Below are positions 10,001-17,860 of a stretch of DNA of 64,000 bases, one piece after another; within the stretch, counting starts at the first letter, position 1; every line of letters begins with the position of its first letter. Below the pieces are notes generated by a model. It ran no database searches and was not told where the DNA came from. It saw only the letters and a list, made by a program, of their open reading frames with translations. The position numbers and the translations under genes were made by a program. The DNA lies in the NCBI RefSeq assembly GCF_009497155.1, contig NZ_WINI01000003.1, positions 372,001-436,000 on the forward strand, in the 5' to 3' direction. Origin of the DNA: Glaciimonas soli (GTDB taxonomy: Bacteria; Pseudomonadota; Gammaproteobacteria; Burkholderiales; Burkholderiaceae_D).

Positions 10001-10833
10001 GCAATTTTCGATAATTCTTCAGCGTACGGCCGCATCAATGCGGCACCCAACGCGCAATTGAGACCGACTGTCAGTGGCTTCGCATGGCGTACTGAATTCC
10101 AGAACGCGGGCACAGTTTGTCCGGACAAAATACGACCGGATGCATCCGTGACCGTGCCGGAAATCATGATAGGCAAGCGCAAACCAGATTCTTCAAAGAA
10201 GGCGTCAATCGCAAACAGCGCAGCCTTACAGTTGAGCGTGTCGAAAATGGTTTCAACCAGCAGCACATCGGCACCGCCTTCCACCAACGCCCGCGTCTGA
10301 TCCAGATAGGCGGTGGCGAGTTGATCGAAGGTGACGTTACGCGCCGCCGGATCGTTGACATCTGGTGAGATGGAAGCCGTTTTAGGCGTAGGGCCAAGTG
10401 CCCCGGCGACGAAGCGTGGCTTATTCGGGGTTGAGTATTTATCGCAAGCCGCACGTGCTAAACGTGCCGATTGCACGTTCATTTCATACACTAGATGCGC
10501 CATCTGATAATCATCTTGCGCTACCGTGGTGGCACCAAAGGTATTGGTTTCGATCAGATCCGCACCGGCAGCCAGATATTGTTCATGCACTTCGCTGATG
10601 ATGTGCGGTTGTGTAAGGGAGAGTAATTCGTTGTTCCCTTTGACGAACAATTCGCGCTCTGACTCCGCACCTTTAAAATCTATAAAGCGTCCATTGGGGC
10701 CGCCGCGATAATCTTCTTCCGTCAGCTTATATTGCTGAATCATGGTTCCCATCGCGCCATCCAGAATCAGGATGCGTTTGGCGAGTAGCTCGCGCAAAAT
10801 GGTTTCGGTCGAAGAAGTGGCGTTTAGCTTCAT
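7075..10833 (-). CDS. metH: Cobalamin-dependent methionine synthase
   Basis: A full-length 1252-residue MetH, which transfers a methyl group from 5-methyltetrahydrofolate via cob(I)alamin to homocysteine. Four modules are present in order. The homocysteine domain (1-350) has zinc ligands Cys260, Cys325 and Cys326 ([12 protein letters not shown]). The pterin domain covers about 360-630. The B12 cap and binding domain covers about 650-890, with DVHDIGKN at 781-788, where His783 is the cobalt ligand. The SAM-binding reactivation domain runs to the C-terminus. Together with metX and metW elsewhere in the window it covers both ends of methionine synthesis. The upstream region holds a TATAAT box, a large folded leader and a terminator. 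Confidence 0.98.
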   Translation of the reverse strand: MKLNATSSTETILRELLAKRILILDGAMGTMIQQYKLTEEDYRGGPNGRFIDFKGAESERELFVKGNNELLSLTQPHIISEVHEQYLAAGADLIETNTFGATTVAQDDYQMAHLVYEMNVQSARLARAACDKYSTPNKPRFVAGALGPTPKTASISPDVNDPAARNVTFDQLATAYLDQTRALVEGGADVLLVETIFDTLNCKAALFAIDAFFEESGLRLPIMISGTVTDASGRILSGQTVPAFWNSVRHAKPLTVGLNCALGAALMRPYAEELSKIADTFVCIYPNAGLPNPMSDTGFDETPDVTSSLLKDFAESGFVNIAGGCCGTTPAHIKAIADTVASIAPRTVPETTHEMRLSGLEPFTIDDTSLFVNVGERTNVTGSKAFARLILNEQYDEALAVARQQVENGAQIIDINMDEAMLDSLAAMTRFLNLIASEPDIARVPIMIDSSKWSVIEAGLKCVQGKAIVNSISMKEGLPEFLRQAKLCRRYGAAVIVMAFDEKGQADTFERKIEICKRAYDILVEEIGFPPEDIIFDPNIFAIATGIEEHNNYAVDFINATRWIHENLPYAKISGGVSNVSFSFRGNDPAREAIHTVFLYHAIKAGMTMGIVNAGMVGVYDNLPAELRERVEDVVLNRREDATERMIEIASTLKAGAKKEEETLEWRSGTVQQRLSHALVQGITQWIVEDTEEARQELLANGGRPIHVIEGPLMDGMNVVGDLFGQGKMFLPQVVKSARVMKQAVAHLIPFIEEEKRLDEERTGIVAKPKGKIVIATVKGDVHDIGKNIVSVVLQCNNFEVVNMGVMVPCSEILAMAKAENADIIGLSGLITPSLEEMAHVAKEMQRDPYFRSVKMPLLIGGATTSRAHTAVKIAPGYEGPVVYVPDASRSVSVAQSLLTPESRDAYIEEIAVDYERIRVQHANKKAVPMLSLAEARANKMQLSFAPVKPKFIGRRVFKNVDLATLAKYIDWGPFFQTWDLAGPYPAILTDEVVGEAATKVFEEGQALLKKVIDGRWLTANGVVALLPANTVNDDDIEIYTDDTRTKVAFTYYGTRQQTVKPVVDGVARPNQCLSDFIAPKSSGIADYIGMFAVTAGLGIEKYEKRFEDAHDDYSSIMLKSLADRLAEAFAEYLHERVRKDLWGYVPTEELSNAALIKEEYLGIRPAPGYPACPEHTVKAEMFKTMQCEEIGMELTESFAMYPGAAVSGFYFAHPESKYFVVGKIADDQVSDMAARRGESKEDVERWLAPNL

Positions 10834-10874
10834 GAATATGCCCTGATGTAGTCTGTATGGTGCAGAAAAGACGC

Positions 10875-10902
10875 AAAAAACCCGGTCGTTGAAAACGCCG
10901 GG
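10875..10902 (-). terminator. Intrinsic terminator/attenuator before metH
   Basis: On the minus strand CCCGG-CGTT-TTC-AACG-A-CCGGG followed by six T. It lies inside the transcribed leader, about 40 bases before the metH ATG, so it should act as an attenuator. The ACGCC just upstream (10936-10943 region) could pair with GGCGT of the 5' arm as an antiterminator. Confidence 0.75.
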
Positions 10903-10908
10903 TTAGTT

Positions 10909-11011
10909 AAGTGTATTCAAACAACTGTTTAGACTAGGCGTACCGACGAAGGCAGTACGATTGTACGGCTAGGAGGTACAACAACGTATAAACAATTGTT
11001 TGACTACACTT
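10909..11011 (-). ncRNA. Structured metH leader RNA, class unknown
   Basis: On the minus strand a 23-base arm (11011-10989) pairs with a second 23-base arm (10931-10909), 22 of 23 positions including one U-G pair. The same pair is a mismatch in the plus-strand RNA, which favours metH-sense transcription. Inside lie two hairpins: UUGUAC/GUACAA (10961-10981) and CGUACUG/CGGUACG (10939-10959), joined by one base, giving a three-way junction. The sequence CCUAG occurs both in a hairpin loop and in the joining strand. The element starts about 12 bases after the predicted transcription start and precedes the terminator. It does not fit the cobalamin, SAH or SAM consensus features I know. Confidence 0.6.
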
Positions 11012-11029
11012 ATGCGATGTATGCGGGAA

Positions 11030-11035
11030 ATTATA
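11030..11035 (-). promoter_or_regulatory. metH promoter -10 box
   Basis: Perfect TATAAT on the minus strand, placing transcription start near 11023. A -35 match is poor, and an imperfect GACTTG/CAAGTC inverted repeat overlaps that position (11049-11069), so an activator may be involved. Confidence 0.55.
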
Positions 11036-11119
11036 CGTTAAATCAAGGACTTGATCAGCGAACAAGTCGGATAGACACCATTCCTTCCGACTTATTCATT
11101 GTCTTTCAGCCAATTCCAA

Positions 11120-11965
11120 TTACGCAGCTGCTTTTTTCTCTAATACAGGCTCATTCAGTTTCAAGGTCAGACATTTCGCCGCACCGCCGGCTTTGAGGAA
11201 TTCAGTCAATGGCGTTTGATGCACGGTGAAGCCGTACATATGCAGCATTTTGACCAATGTTTCAGAGGCGCGATTCAGGAAAATATGGGTTCCGCAATTG
11301 ACGGTGTTACCGGCAAAATGCAGCGCGTCTTCTTCTTGAATCAAGATACGACGATGAGCTGGTACGCGCTCTTCAATCGCTGCTTGCGAAGCGGCGTCGA
11401 AAGCGGCCGGGTAATACATCACGTAACCGCCATCCAATGGACAGAAGCAAGTGTCGAGATGGTAGAAACGTTCGTCCACCAAGCGCAGCGGTTGCACTTC
11501 GACATCCAACTGTTCGGCAAGTATCTCTGCGCATTTCAAGTCAGAACGATGACCATGACCAAACCACAACAAATCTTCATGACGATCCAACAAAGCATCG
11601 CCGGCGCCTTCAAATGGTAAATCGGCAGGTGTTTTCAATACCGTGTAACCGTTATCCGAAAACCATTTTTCAAAATACTGTTCTTCTTCTTGACGCTCTT
11701 TGTGGCGGAATCGTGACAACACCACTTTTTGACCGCGCACAACGCCTGCGTTAGCGGTAAATACCAGATCCGGCACACCACGCTCTGCTGGCATGCAAAC
11801 GACATTGGCGACCGTGGAAATTTTGTCGACCAGCGCTTGCCATTGTTGATGGGCGATGCTGCGATTACCGTGTGCGATATTTCCCGCCATCCACGGGTTG
11901 ATGACGTAAGACACCTCGAAATGGTCGGGGGCGCACATCAAGTAAGTGGTGGAAAATGCGGTCAT
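11120..11965 (-). CDS. Arginine dihydrolase-like amidinohydrolase
   Basis: A 281-residue enzyme of the amidinotransferase/arginine deiminase superfamily (DDAH-like fold). It closely resembles, from memory, the N-terminal catalytic domain of cyanobacterial ArgZ/AgrE, which converts arginine to ornithine, CO2 and ammonia. Landmarks: VINPWM with Asn23, FTANAG with Asn72, FEGAGD, HLDTCFCPL and the nucleophile Cys265 in GGAAKCLTL. The ATGA overlap with the upstream ornithine aminotransferase gene makes ornithine the sensible product: arginine would feed directly into the aminotransferase. The large C-terminal domain of the cyanobacterial proteins is absent. A plain arginine deiminase or dimethylargininase activity remains possible. 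Confidence 0.75.
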   Translation of the reverse strand: MTAFSTTYLMCAPDHFEVSYVINPWMAGNIAHGNRSIAHQQWQALVDKISTVANVVCMPAERGVPDLVFTANAGVVRGQKVVLSRFRHKERQEEEQYFEKWFSDNGYTVLKTPADLPFEGAGDALLDRHEDLLWFGHGHRSDLKCAEILAEQLDVEVQPLRLVDERFYHLDTCFCPLDGGYVMYYPAAFDAASQAAIEERVPAHRRILIQEEDALHFAGNTVNCGTHIFLNRASETLVKMLHMYGFTVHQTPLTEFLKAGGAAKCLTLKLNEPVLEKKAAA

Positions 11966-13224
11966 GCATAGCTCCTTTCAGCTGTAGTAGTTTCGGTTGT
12001 GGTGGTAAGACGGTTGAAGGCTTGATGAATAATATCGAGCGCAGTATCAATTTCACTGGCGCTAATGGTCAACGGTGGGGCAAAGCGCACCACGGTATCG
12101 TGCGTATCTTTAGAGAGTAAGCCAAGTTCCAGTAACATTTCGCAGAATTCGCGCGCGGAAATCACGGCAGGGTCCAGATCCATCCCGATCAACAATCCTT
12201 TGCCCCGCACAACGCGTATCGCAGGATGGTTAATCGCACGCAATCCTGCTTGCAAACGTTGTCCCATGCGTTCTGCAGCATCGGCCAAATGGTCATGACG
12301 CAGTAGCGTCAGTGCTGCCAGACCTACCGCTGCAGACAAAGGATTACCACCAAATGTGCTGCCATGATCGCCCGGAGTAAATACGCCCATCACCTCTTCA
12401 GTGGCAAGGAATGCTGAGACCGGCAACAGGCCGCCGCCGAGCGCTTTACCTAAAATCAAACCATCCGGTTTGATGTTTTCATGATCGCAAGCGAGCAATT
12501 TTCCAGTGCGACCGAGGCCGGTTTGTACTTCATCGCAAATCAATAAAACATTGTGGCGCGTGCAAATTTCACGGCAAGCGGCGAGATAGCCATCGGGTGG
12601 CACGATGATGCCGCCCTCACCTTGAATCGGCTCTACCAAAAACGCCGCAGTGCGCGGTGTGATGGCAGCTTCCAGTGCAGCAGCATCGCCAAATGGCACA
12701 GACACAAAGCCCGGCGCGAATGGGCCAAAACCATCCTTGTATTGCGCTTCCGTGGAGAAGCCGACGATGGTAGTGGTGCGACCGGCAAAATTGCCGATAC
12801 AAGTAATGATTTCAGCAGTGTTATCGGGGATACCCTTAACTTTATGCCCCCATTTACGGGCGGCTTTCAAGGCGGTTTCGACGGCTTCTGCGCCGCTATT
12901 CATCGGCAATGCTTTTGGCATCCCGGTCATCTCGCACAATAATCGCAAAAATGGCGCGAGCTGGTCGCTATAGAACGCCCGTGAAACGATCGCTAATTTT
13001 TCTGCCTGATGCGTTAACGCGTGCACTAAAACGGGATTGCTGTGCCCGAAACTGACCGCCGAATAGGCTGACATCATATCGATATAGTGCTTGCCGTATT
13101 GATCGGTTAGCCAGACACCTTTGCCGCTGCTGAGCACCACAGGCAAGGGTTCGTAGTTATGTGCGCAATAGCGGTTTTCTAAAGCGATCGTGGGGTTTTG
13201 CGTGGGCTTAATGTGCGTGCTCAT
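11962..13224 (-). CDS. rocD: Ornithine aminotransferase
   Basis: A 420-residue class III PLP aminotransferase that converts ornithine plus 2-oxoglutarate to glutamate-5-semialdehyde and glutamate. Key points: MNSGAEAVETALK (phosphate binding, about 108-120), DEVQTGLGRTG from Asp231, and the Schiff-base lysine Lys260 in LILGKALGGG. The motif set with DEVQTGLGR and SRAFYSD is typical of ornithine rather than acetylornithine aminotransferases. It is the first gene of a two-gene unit with the arginine dihydrolase-like gene (4-base overlap) and is divergent from an Lrp-type regulator, as in arginine catabolic loci. Confidence 0.92.
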   Translation of the reverse strand: MSTHIKPTQNPTIALENRYCAHNYEPLPVVLSSGKGVWLTDQYGKHYIDMMSAYSAVSFGHSNPVLVHALTHQAEKLAIVSRAFYSDQLAPFLRLLCEMTGMPKALPMNSGAEAVETALKAARKWGHKVKGIPDNTAEIITCIGNFAGRTTTIVGFSTEAQYKDGFGPFAPGFVSVPFGDAAALEAAITPRTAAFLVEPIQGEGGIIVPPDGYLAACREICTRHNVLLICDEVQTGLGRTGKLLACDHENIKPDGLILGKALGGGLLPVSAFLATEEVMGVFTPGDHGSTFGGNPLSAAVGLAALTLLRHDHLADAAERMGQRLQAGLRAINHPAIRVVRGKGLLIGMDLDPAVISAREFCEMLLELGLLSKDTHDTVVRFAPPLTISASEIDTALDIIHQAFNRLTTTTETTTAERSYA

Positions 13225-13290
13225 GATACGTTTGCTCCCGTTTTGATTTAATTTTTTCTGATTACATGATAATCACAATCGATAGAAATA

Positions 13291-13338
13291 TTTGTGCATA
13301 ATGCAGCATGATTTATAAAAACTATGCACGAATCGTGC
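13291..13338. promoter_or_regulatory. Probable Lrp-type operator region
   Basis: Between rocD and the divergent regulator: TTTGTGCATA (13291-13300) is repeated inverted as TATGCACGAA (13323-13332), one mismatch. The second arm overlaps the odd palindrome GCACGA-A-TCGTGC (13326-13338). This is a plausible autoregulatory and rocD-control site. Confidence 0.5.
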
Positions 13339-13354
13339 GTCAACGAGGTTAAAA

Positions 13355-13822
13355 ATGGAAAAGCTTGATCGTTATGACCAAATTTTGTTGCGAACATTGC
13401 AAGTCAGTGGTCGCGCCTCCAATGTGGAGTTGTCGGAGCAAGTCAATTTATCGCCGCCGCAATGCTATCGGCGTGTGCAGCGTCTGGAAAATGAAGGTGT
13501 GATCCGCAGTTATACGGCACAAGTCGATCCAGCCAAAATCGGCCTCGGCGTTACGGCATTTGTCAGTTTAAGCATCGCACGGGAACAATTTAAGCAGGTA
13601 CGCACGCTAGAAAAGGGGATACGCGCGTTCCCGGAAATTTTGGAGTGCTATACGATTTCTGGTGATTTTGATTATTTACTGAAAGTTGTGGCGACTGATT
13701 TGAAATCGTTGTCTTCGTTTCTTACGGACAGATTGATGCAGGTGCAGGGGGTGGCTAGCGTTAAGTCTATGGTTTGTCTGGAGGAGATTAAGCCGCCTAG
13801 TCCGTTGCCGGTGTTGGATTGA
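13355..13822 (+). CDS. Lrp/AsnC-family transcriptional regulator
   Basis: A 155-residue Lrp/AsnC regulator: N-terminal winged helix (about 1-60, with LSPPQCYRRVQRLENEGVI as the recognition-helix region) and a C-terminal RAM/AsnC effector domain containing the ISGDFDYLLKVV signature. A good ribosome binding site (GAGGT) precedes the ATG. It is divergent from rocD and the arginine dihydrolase-like gene, so it most likely activates them in response to arginine or ornithine and regulates itself, in the manner of BkdR/PutR-type local regulators. The effector is inferred from context only. Confidence 0.9.
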   Translation: MEKLDRYDQILLRTLQVSGRASNVELSEQVNLSPPQCYRRVQRLENEGVIRSYTAQVDPAKIGLGVTAFVSLSIAREQFKQVRTLEKGIRAFPEILECYTISGDFDYLLKVVATDLKSLSSFLTDRLMQVQGVASVKSMVCLEEIKPPSPLPVLD

Positions 13823-13887
13823 GGCTGCTTATTTGTGTAATGTCGTTCAGCGATCTTAATTAAGTCGCCACTCCGTGGTTCCGGCAA

Positions 13888-14094
13888 TGTCGGGGGTAGC
13901 CCGACAGCTACTCACTTTTCTTGCTTCGCCAAGAAAAGTAAGCAAAAGAAGGGTTGGAGCACTGCTCCAACAACAGCCGTTGCCCGCCGTTGGCGGGTTC
14001 CCAAAAGTGCGGCTGCTTATTCGGGAGGAAAGACCAACTCGCTGCGCTCAAACATGTCTTCCCTCTTTTTCCGAATAAGCAGCCGCACTTTTGG
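13888..14094. repeat. Multi-hairpin intergenic repeat element
   Basis: A cassette of consecutive perfect inverted repeats: TGTCGGG/CCCGACA (13888-13906), CTTTTCTTG/CAAGAAAAG (13915-13938), GTTGGAGC/GCTCCAAC (13953-13971), CCCGCC/GGCGGG (13983-13997), and a 24-bp pair, 14001-14024 against 14071-14094. The interior of the last pair continues pairing (GGAAAGAC against GTCTTCC). No convincing gene fits the region: short open frames here are by-products of the palindromes. Similar sequence is, as I recall, dispersed in Oxalobacteraceae and some other proteobacterial genomes. It accounts for most of the 505-base gap between the Lrp-type regulator and the isochorismatase gene; I see nothing firm in 14095-14315. 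Confidence 0.8.
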
Positions 14095-14327
14095 CAACGT
14101 CAGCATCGGGGTACGTCAAAAGCAACAGCCTTGGCGGCGCTGATGTATTTTATAGGGCAACTTCAGGTAAATGGATTTGCTCTTCACTTAACTGCATACG
14201 TTATTTGTGCGATTTCCGCACAAATACTGTGTGATTTGTCAGCTGTGCTTCCGACTCTTACATGGTTATGCTGTGTTCATGCTTCATCGCTTCACAGGTA
14301 ATCAACTTAATCATTAGGAGAATCAGC

Positions 14328-14945
14328 ATGAGCCATCCCACTATCCGCACTATCGTCGGCGCACCTGCGACTACACAATTGGATCCAAATACCACGGCCC
14401 TCATCGTCGTTGATATACAAAACGAATATTTCAGTGGGATGCTGCCGATTCCAGATGGCATGACCGTGCTGCGCCAGTCTAATCGCTTGATTGCGCTGGC
14501 TGATCGTCACAACATGGCAGTGTTTCATATTCAACATTTCGCGCCTGCTAGCAGTCCAATTTTTGCTGAGGGTTCAGTCATGGCTGAAATACACGCAGAT
14601 GTACTGCGCAGTCCGCAGCATAGTCTTATCAAAAAAGGTGGGCCGAGCTCTTTCGCTGGCACGCAATTGCACGCGCAATTACAAGCGCGCGGGATTAAAA
14701 CGTTAATTATTAGTGGTTTGATGACCAACAATTGTATTGCGGCGACTACTTTGGATGGCGCTGGATTGGGTTATCAAAATATTGTTGCCAGTGATGCGAG
14801 TGCCACCCGCGATCTGGATGCAGGTAACGGCGAGGTGCTTAACCACAAAGATATTCATCGTGCCATATTGGTGGGATTGTCGGATGCGGCTGCTGAAGTG
14901 CGGACTACTGATGACATTCTTGAATTTCGTTTTGCCAGCGCTTAA
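14328..14945 (+). CDS. Isochorismatase-family cysteine hydrolase
   Basis: A 205-residue isochorismatase-like hydrolase. The start at 14328 is set by an AGGAG ribosome binding site eight bases upstream. The catalytic triad of the family is visible: Asp29 (VVDIQNEYF), Lys103 (IKKGGPSSF) and Cys136 (LMTNNCIAATTLDG), with a cis-peptide region before the cysteine. Members hydrolyse amides or vinyl ethers (nicotinamide, N-carbamoyl compounds, isochorismate); nothing here identifies the substrate. The convergent LysR gene just downstream is a plausible but unproven regulator. Confidence 0.85.
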   Translation: MSHPTIRTIVGAPATTQLDPNTTALIVVDIQNEYFSGMLPIPDGMTVLRQSNRLIALADRHNMAVFHIQHFAPASSPIFAEGSVMAEIHADVLRSPQHSLIKKGGPSSFAGTQLHAQLQARGIKTLIISGLMTNNCIAATTLDGAGLGYQNIVASDASATRDLDAGNGEVLNHKDIHRAILVGLSDAAAEVRTTDDILEFRFASA

Positions 14946-14966
14946 GCTGGACAACCAAGCAACAAG

Positions 14967-15869
14967 TTAGTCCCAGCGTGGCTTGCTATACCACTCCACC
15001 GCGAAGTCGACGAATGCCCGTACTTTAGGAGACAAATGTCGATTTTGCGGATACAACACAAACAGTTCTTGTGATTTGAGAGTGAATGCAGGCAGCACTT
15101 GCACCAAGGTGCCGCGCTGCAAATCCTCGTCGACAATAAAAGATGTCGTGGCGGCGATTCCCAACCCAGCTAAAGCAGCTACACGTAACGCAATACCTGT
15201 ATTGGCTTGCATGCTGCCTTCCACTGTTACGTGATGATTTGCGCCATCCTGATCTACGAAATTGAATTCATTGAATTTTTGCATCAATGAATAGGTCAGA
15301 CAGTTGTGTTGGAGCAGATTATCGGGTGTCTGTGGCACGCCATGTCGCTCCAAATATGCTGGTGACGCGACTAGCAAAGTCGCACTGGATGCCAAATGTC
15401 TGGCAATTAAATTGGAATCCTCAAGCCTGCGGGTGACACGCAAGGTGACATCGAAACCCTCTTCGATCACATCAACAAATCGGTCATTGCACACCAAATC
15501 AACCCGCACTTGCGGATATTGCATGATGAATTTGGGTAACCAGTGCACCAGTTCGCAGGTACCAAATGCCTGTGGCGCGTTGATACGTAATAATCCGGAA
15601 GGACGCGCCTGATGTGCTGAAATCGACAATGCTGCATCATCAATCTGATCCAGTATTTGTTTGCAGCGGTCGTAATATTCTTGCCCAGCTTCAGTCAACG
15701 CAAAACGACGCGTAGTGCGATTGAGCAGCTGCGCTTTCAATTCTGTTTCCAACTGACGTATCTGACGAGAAACGATGGTGTGCGACTGGTTCAGTTCCGC
15801 TGCAGCAGCAGTGAAACTTCCCGATTCCACCACCCGTCTGAATGCGCGCATTGCTGCCAGTTGGTCCAT
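14967..15869 (-). CDS. LysR-family transcriptional regulator
   Basis: A 300-residue LysR-type regulator. The start at 15869 (MDQLAAMRAFRRVVESGSF) matches the family N-terminus; the frame remains open 27 codons upstream without similarity. The helix-turn-helix lies at about residues 1-60 (LNQSHTIVSRQIRQLE), followed by a periplasmic-binding-type effector domain. It belongs to the DsdA/CrgA-like subgroup with the RTTRRFALTEAG linker. It is convergent with the isochorismatase gene, with only 21 bases between the stops, and 52 bases downstream of an alpha/beta hydrolase on the same strand. Targets and effector are unknown. Confidence 0.9.
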   Translation of the reverse strand: MDQLAAMRAFRRVVESGSFTAAAAELNQSHTIVSRQIRQLETELKAQLLNRTTRRFALTEAGQEYYDRCKQILDQIDDAALSISAHQARPSGLLRINAPQAFGTCELVHWLPKFIMQYPQVRVDLVCNDRFVDVIEEGFDVTLRVTRRLEDSNLIARHLASSATLLVASPAYLERHGVPQTPDNLLQHNCLTYSLMQKFNEFNFVDQDGANHHVTVEGSMQANTGIALRVAALAGLGIAATTSFIVDEDLQRGTLVQVLPAFTLKSQELFVLYPQNRHLSPKVRAFVDFAVEWYSKPRWD

Positions 15870-15921
15870 GCTGTTCCCATAAAAAAGAAAAATATGCCTT
15901 GAGGCAGTGCCTGATTTTGCA

Positions 15922-16746
15922 TCAGCTAGGTGGCAACTTCCGTATCGCATCCAATACAGTCTGCCAGGCGCTGCTGCGCGGATCTATCAATGCATAATGG
16001 CCGGTATCTGGCAAATTAAGCAAACGTGTATTGGGAAAGATTGCATGATAAGCAGTTGCTACTGAGGCTGGTACTTCTTCATCGTCGTTGCCCTGCACTA
16101 TCGTCACAGCAACAGCAGGCGCGGGCAGTTGCATCGGGTCGACATCTGGACGCTCCTGAGGATCAGCGCCGAGAAAACTCCGAACCGCGCCACCGCCTAG
16201 TCGTAATTTATCCGCAAAACGCAAATCCGCTACCGGAGCCAATGCCACAACACCCTGTAATGCTGGCCAAGTACACTTGGCCGCCGCCCACAATACCAGC
16301 TGCCCTCCGGCAGAATGACCAATCAATACTATCTTGCCATTGTGATGCTCCACCTTGTTCGGCAAAGTTTGCAATGCGTTGGCGACGTCTTGCAGCGTCA
16401 CATCGGGCTTGCCGGAGATCCTTCGATATTCCAGTGTCAGCACGGTCCAGCCTGCCGCCGCCAATGCGGCTGACATGGCATCCAGATGCGCGCGGTCATA
16501 TTCCGGCTTCCAAAAACCACCATGTATTAACACCAACAGCGGCAATGCGTCGCCATGTCGGCCATAGCGAATATCGGCTACCTGATCCGGCTCACTGCCG
16601 TAAGCTACGGTCAGATCAGGTGGAGTCGCCTTCAGGCTCAGGATAGATAAATCTTCATCCATAGAGGCTCCAAATACATCAATGTACGGTGTTGCTGCAA
16701 TCAAAAACACCAACAACACAAACAGAAAAGCTTGTTTCGTTTTCAT
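15922..16746 (-). CDS. Exported alpha/beta hydrolase (esterase/lipase-like)
   Basis: A 274-residue alpha/beta hydrolase. ATG at 16746 is preceded by GGAGG with four bases of spacing, so the upstream ATG at 16761 is not the start. Residues 1-25 form an N-terminal hydrophobic signal or anchor, suggesting a periplasmic location. HGGFW at 85-89 forms the oxyanion hole of the HSL/BD-FAE type, GHSAG at 143-147 places the nucleophile at Ser145, and the acid and His lie in NDDEEV and TGHY near the C-terminus. Relatives include carboxylesterases and kynurenine formamidase-like enzymes. The substrate is not deducible. Confidence 0.8.
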   Translation of the reverse strand: MKTKQAFLFVLLVFLIAATPYIDVFGASMDEDLSILSLKATPPDLTVAYGSEPDQVADIRYGRHGDALPLLVLIHGGFWKPEYDRAHLDAMSAALAAAGWTVLTLEYRRISGKPDVTLQDVANALQTLPNKVEHHNGKIVLIGHSAGGQLVLWAAAKCTWPALQGVVALAPVADLRFADKLRLGGGAVRSFLGADPQERPDVDPMQLPAPAVAVTIVQGNDDEEVPASVATAYHAIFPNTRLLNLPDTGHYALIDPRSSAWQTVLDAIRKLPPS

Positions 16747-16803
16747 GATTCCTCCACACACAATGGATGGAATTGAATTGAAAACCTCTATTTTAGAATG
16801 CCG

Positions 16804-17772
16804 TTAAGCCTTGGCAAATCTATCCGTTGCTGAAATCAATTGATGCAAGATGCCAGGCTCACTCACGGAATGACCAGCATCCGGGATCATGTGAAATTCC
16901 GCCTCTGGCCATGCTTTATGCAATTCCCAGGCGGTGACCGGTGGGCAAATCACATCGTAGCGACCTTGCACAATCACGGCAGGAATGTTTTTCAGCAAAT
17001 GCGCATTGTCGATCAATTGATTCGGGGTGAACCACGAATTGTTCATGAAATAATGATTTTCGATGCGTGCCACGGCCAAGGCATGATGCGCTTCGGCGAA
17101 GAAATCAACGAACTCTGGATCTGGCAAAAAACTGATCGCGCCACCTTCCCATTCACTCCAGGCTTGTGCTGCTTTGATTTGCACTTCTTGATCTTCGTGA
17201 TTCAACAAGCGGTGATAAGCGCTCATCAAGTCGCCGCGTTCCGCTTCTGGCACGGGCGCGATATAGCCTTGCCAATTATCGGGAAAAATCAGCGAAGCAC
17301 CTTCCTGATAGAACCAGTCGATTTCTAATTTGCGGCAAGTGAAAATGCCACGTATCACCAATTCCGTCACGCGTTGCGGATGTGTTTGTGCATAAGCCAG
17401 CGCCAACGTGCTACCCCACGAACCGCCAAATACTTGCCAGCGTTCGATGTTAAATTGCTTACGCAATTTTTCGATATCTTCCACCAGATGCCAGGTTGTG
17501 TTCGCCTCCAGGCAAGCGTGCGGCGTACTACGACCGCAGCCGCGTTGGTCAAACAAAATAATGTGATACAGCTCCGGATTAAATAAGCGACGATGATTGT
17601 CGGAACAACCAGAACCGGGGCCACCATGCAAGAACACCACCGGCTTGCCATCCGGATTACCGCAAGCTTCCCAGTACACACTGTGACCGTCACCGACGTC
17701 TAACATGCCGTGTTGGTAGGGAGTGATTTCTGGGTAATATCCGCGCAAGGCATTGGTTGTTGCTGAATTCAT
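16804..17772 (-). CDS. pip: Proline iminopeptidase, S33 family
   Basis: A 322-residue prolyl aminopeptidase that removes N-terminal proline from peptides in the cytoplasm. HGGPGSGC (49-56) gives the oxyanion hole, GGSWGS at 116-121 the nucleophile Ser118, and the C-terminal GRYDVICP and DAGHS provide Asp and His. Length matches bacterial Pip of the 310-330 residue class. The gene lies on the same strand as the exported hydrolase gene, whose start is 57 bases past its stop, so the two may be cotranscribed. Confidence 0.93.
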   Translation of the reverse strand: MNSATTNALRGYYPEITPYQHGMLDVGDGHSVYWEACGNPDGKPVVFLHGGPGSGCSDNHRRLFNPELYHIILFDQRGCGRSTPHACLEANTTWHLVEDIEKLRKQFNIERWQVFGGSWGSTLALAYAQTHPQRVTELVIRGIFTCRKLEIDWFYQEGASLIFPDNWQGYIAPVPEAERGDLMSAYHRLLNHEDQEVQIKAAQAWSEWEGGAISFLPDPEFVDFFAEAHHALAVARIENHYFMNNSWFTPNQLIDNAHLLKNIPAVIVQGRYDVICPPVTAWELHKAWPEAEFHMIPDAGHSVSEPGILHQLISATDRFAKA

Positions 17773-17860
17773 CTTTTATTCCTTAAAAATTTATTCCGAC
17801 CGCGTAATTGTAGTACGGCTGATGAAAATCTCGGTAGGGCGTAAAGCTGTTTATTTATTT

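Noticed and set aside
10909-11011. Cobalamin or SAH riboswitch before metH
   Set aside because: I could not find the B12-box-like or SAH core sequences; the structure differs, so no known class was assigned.
13875-14301. Short open frames on both strands across the multi-hairpin region
   Set aside because: They follow the palindromes, lack ribosome binding sites and show no protein-like composition.
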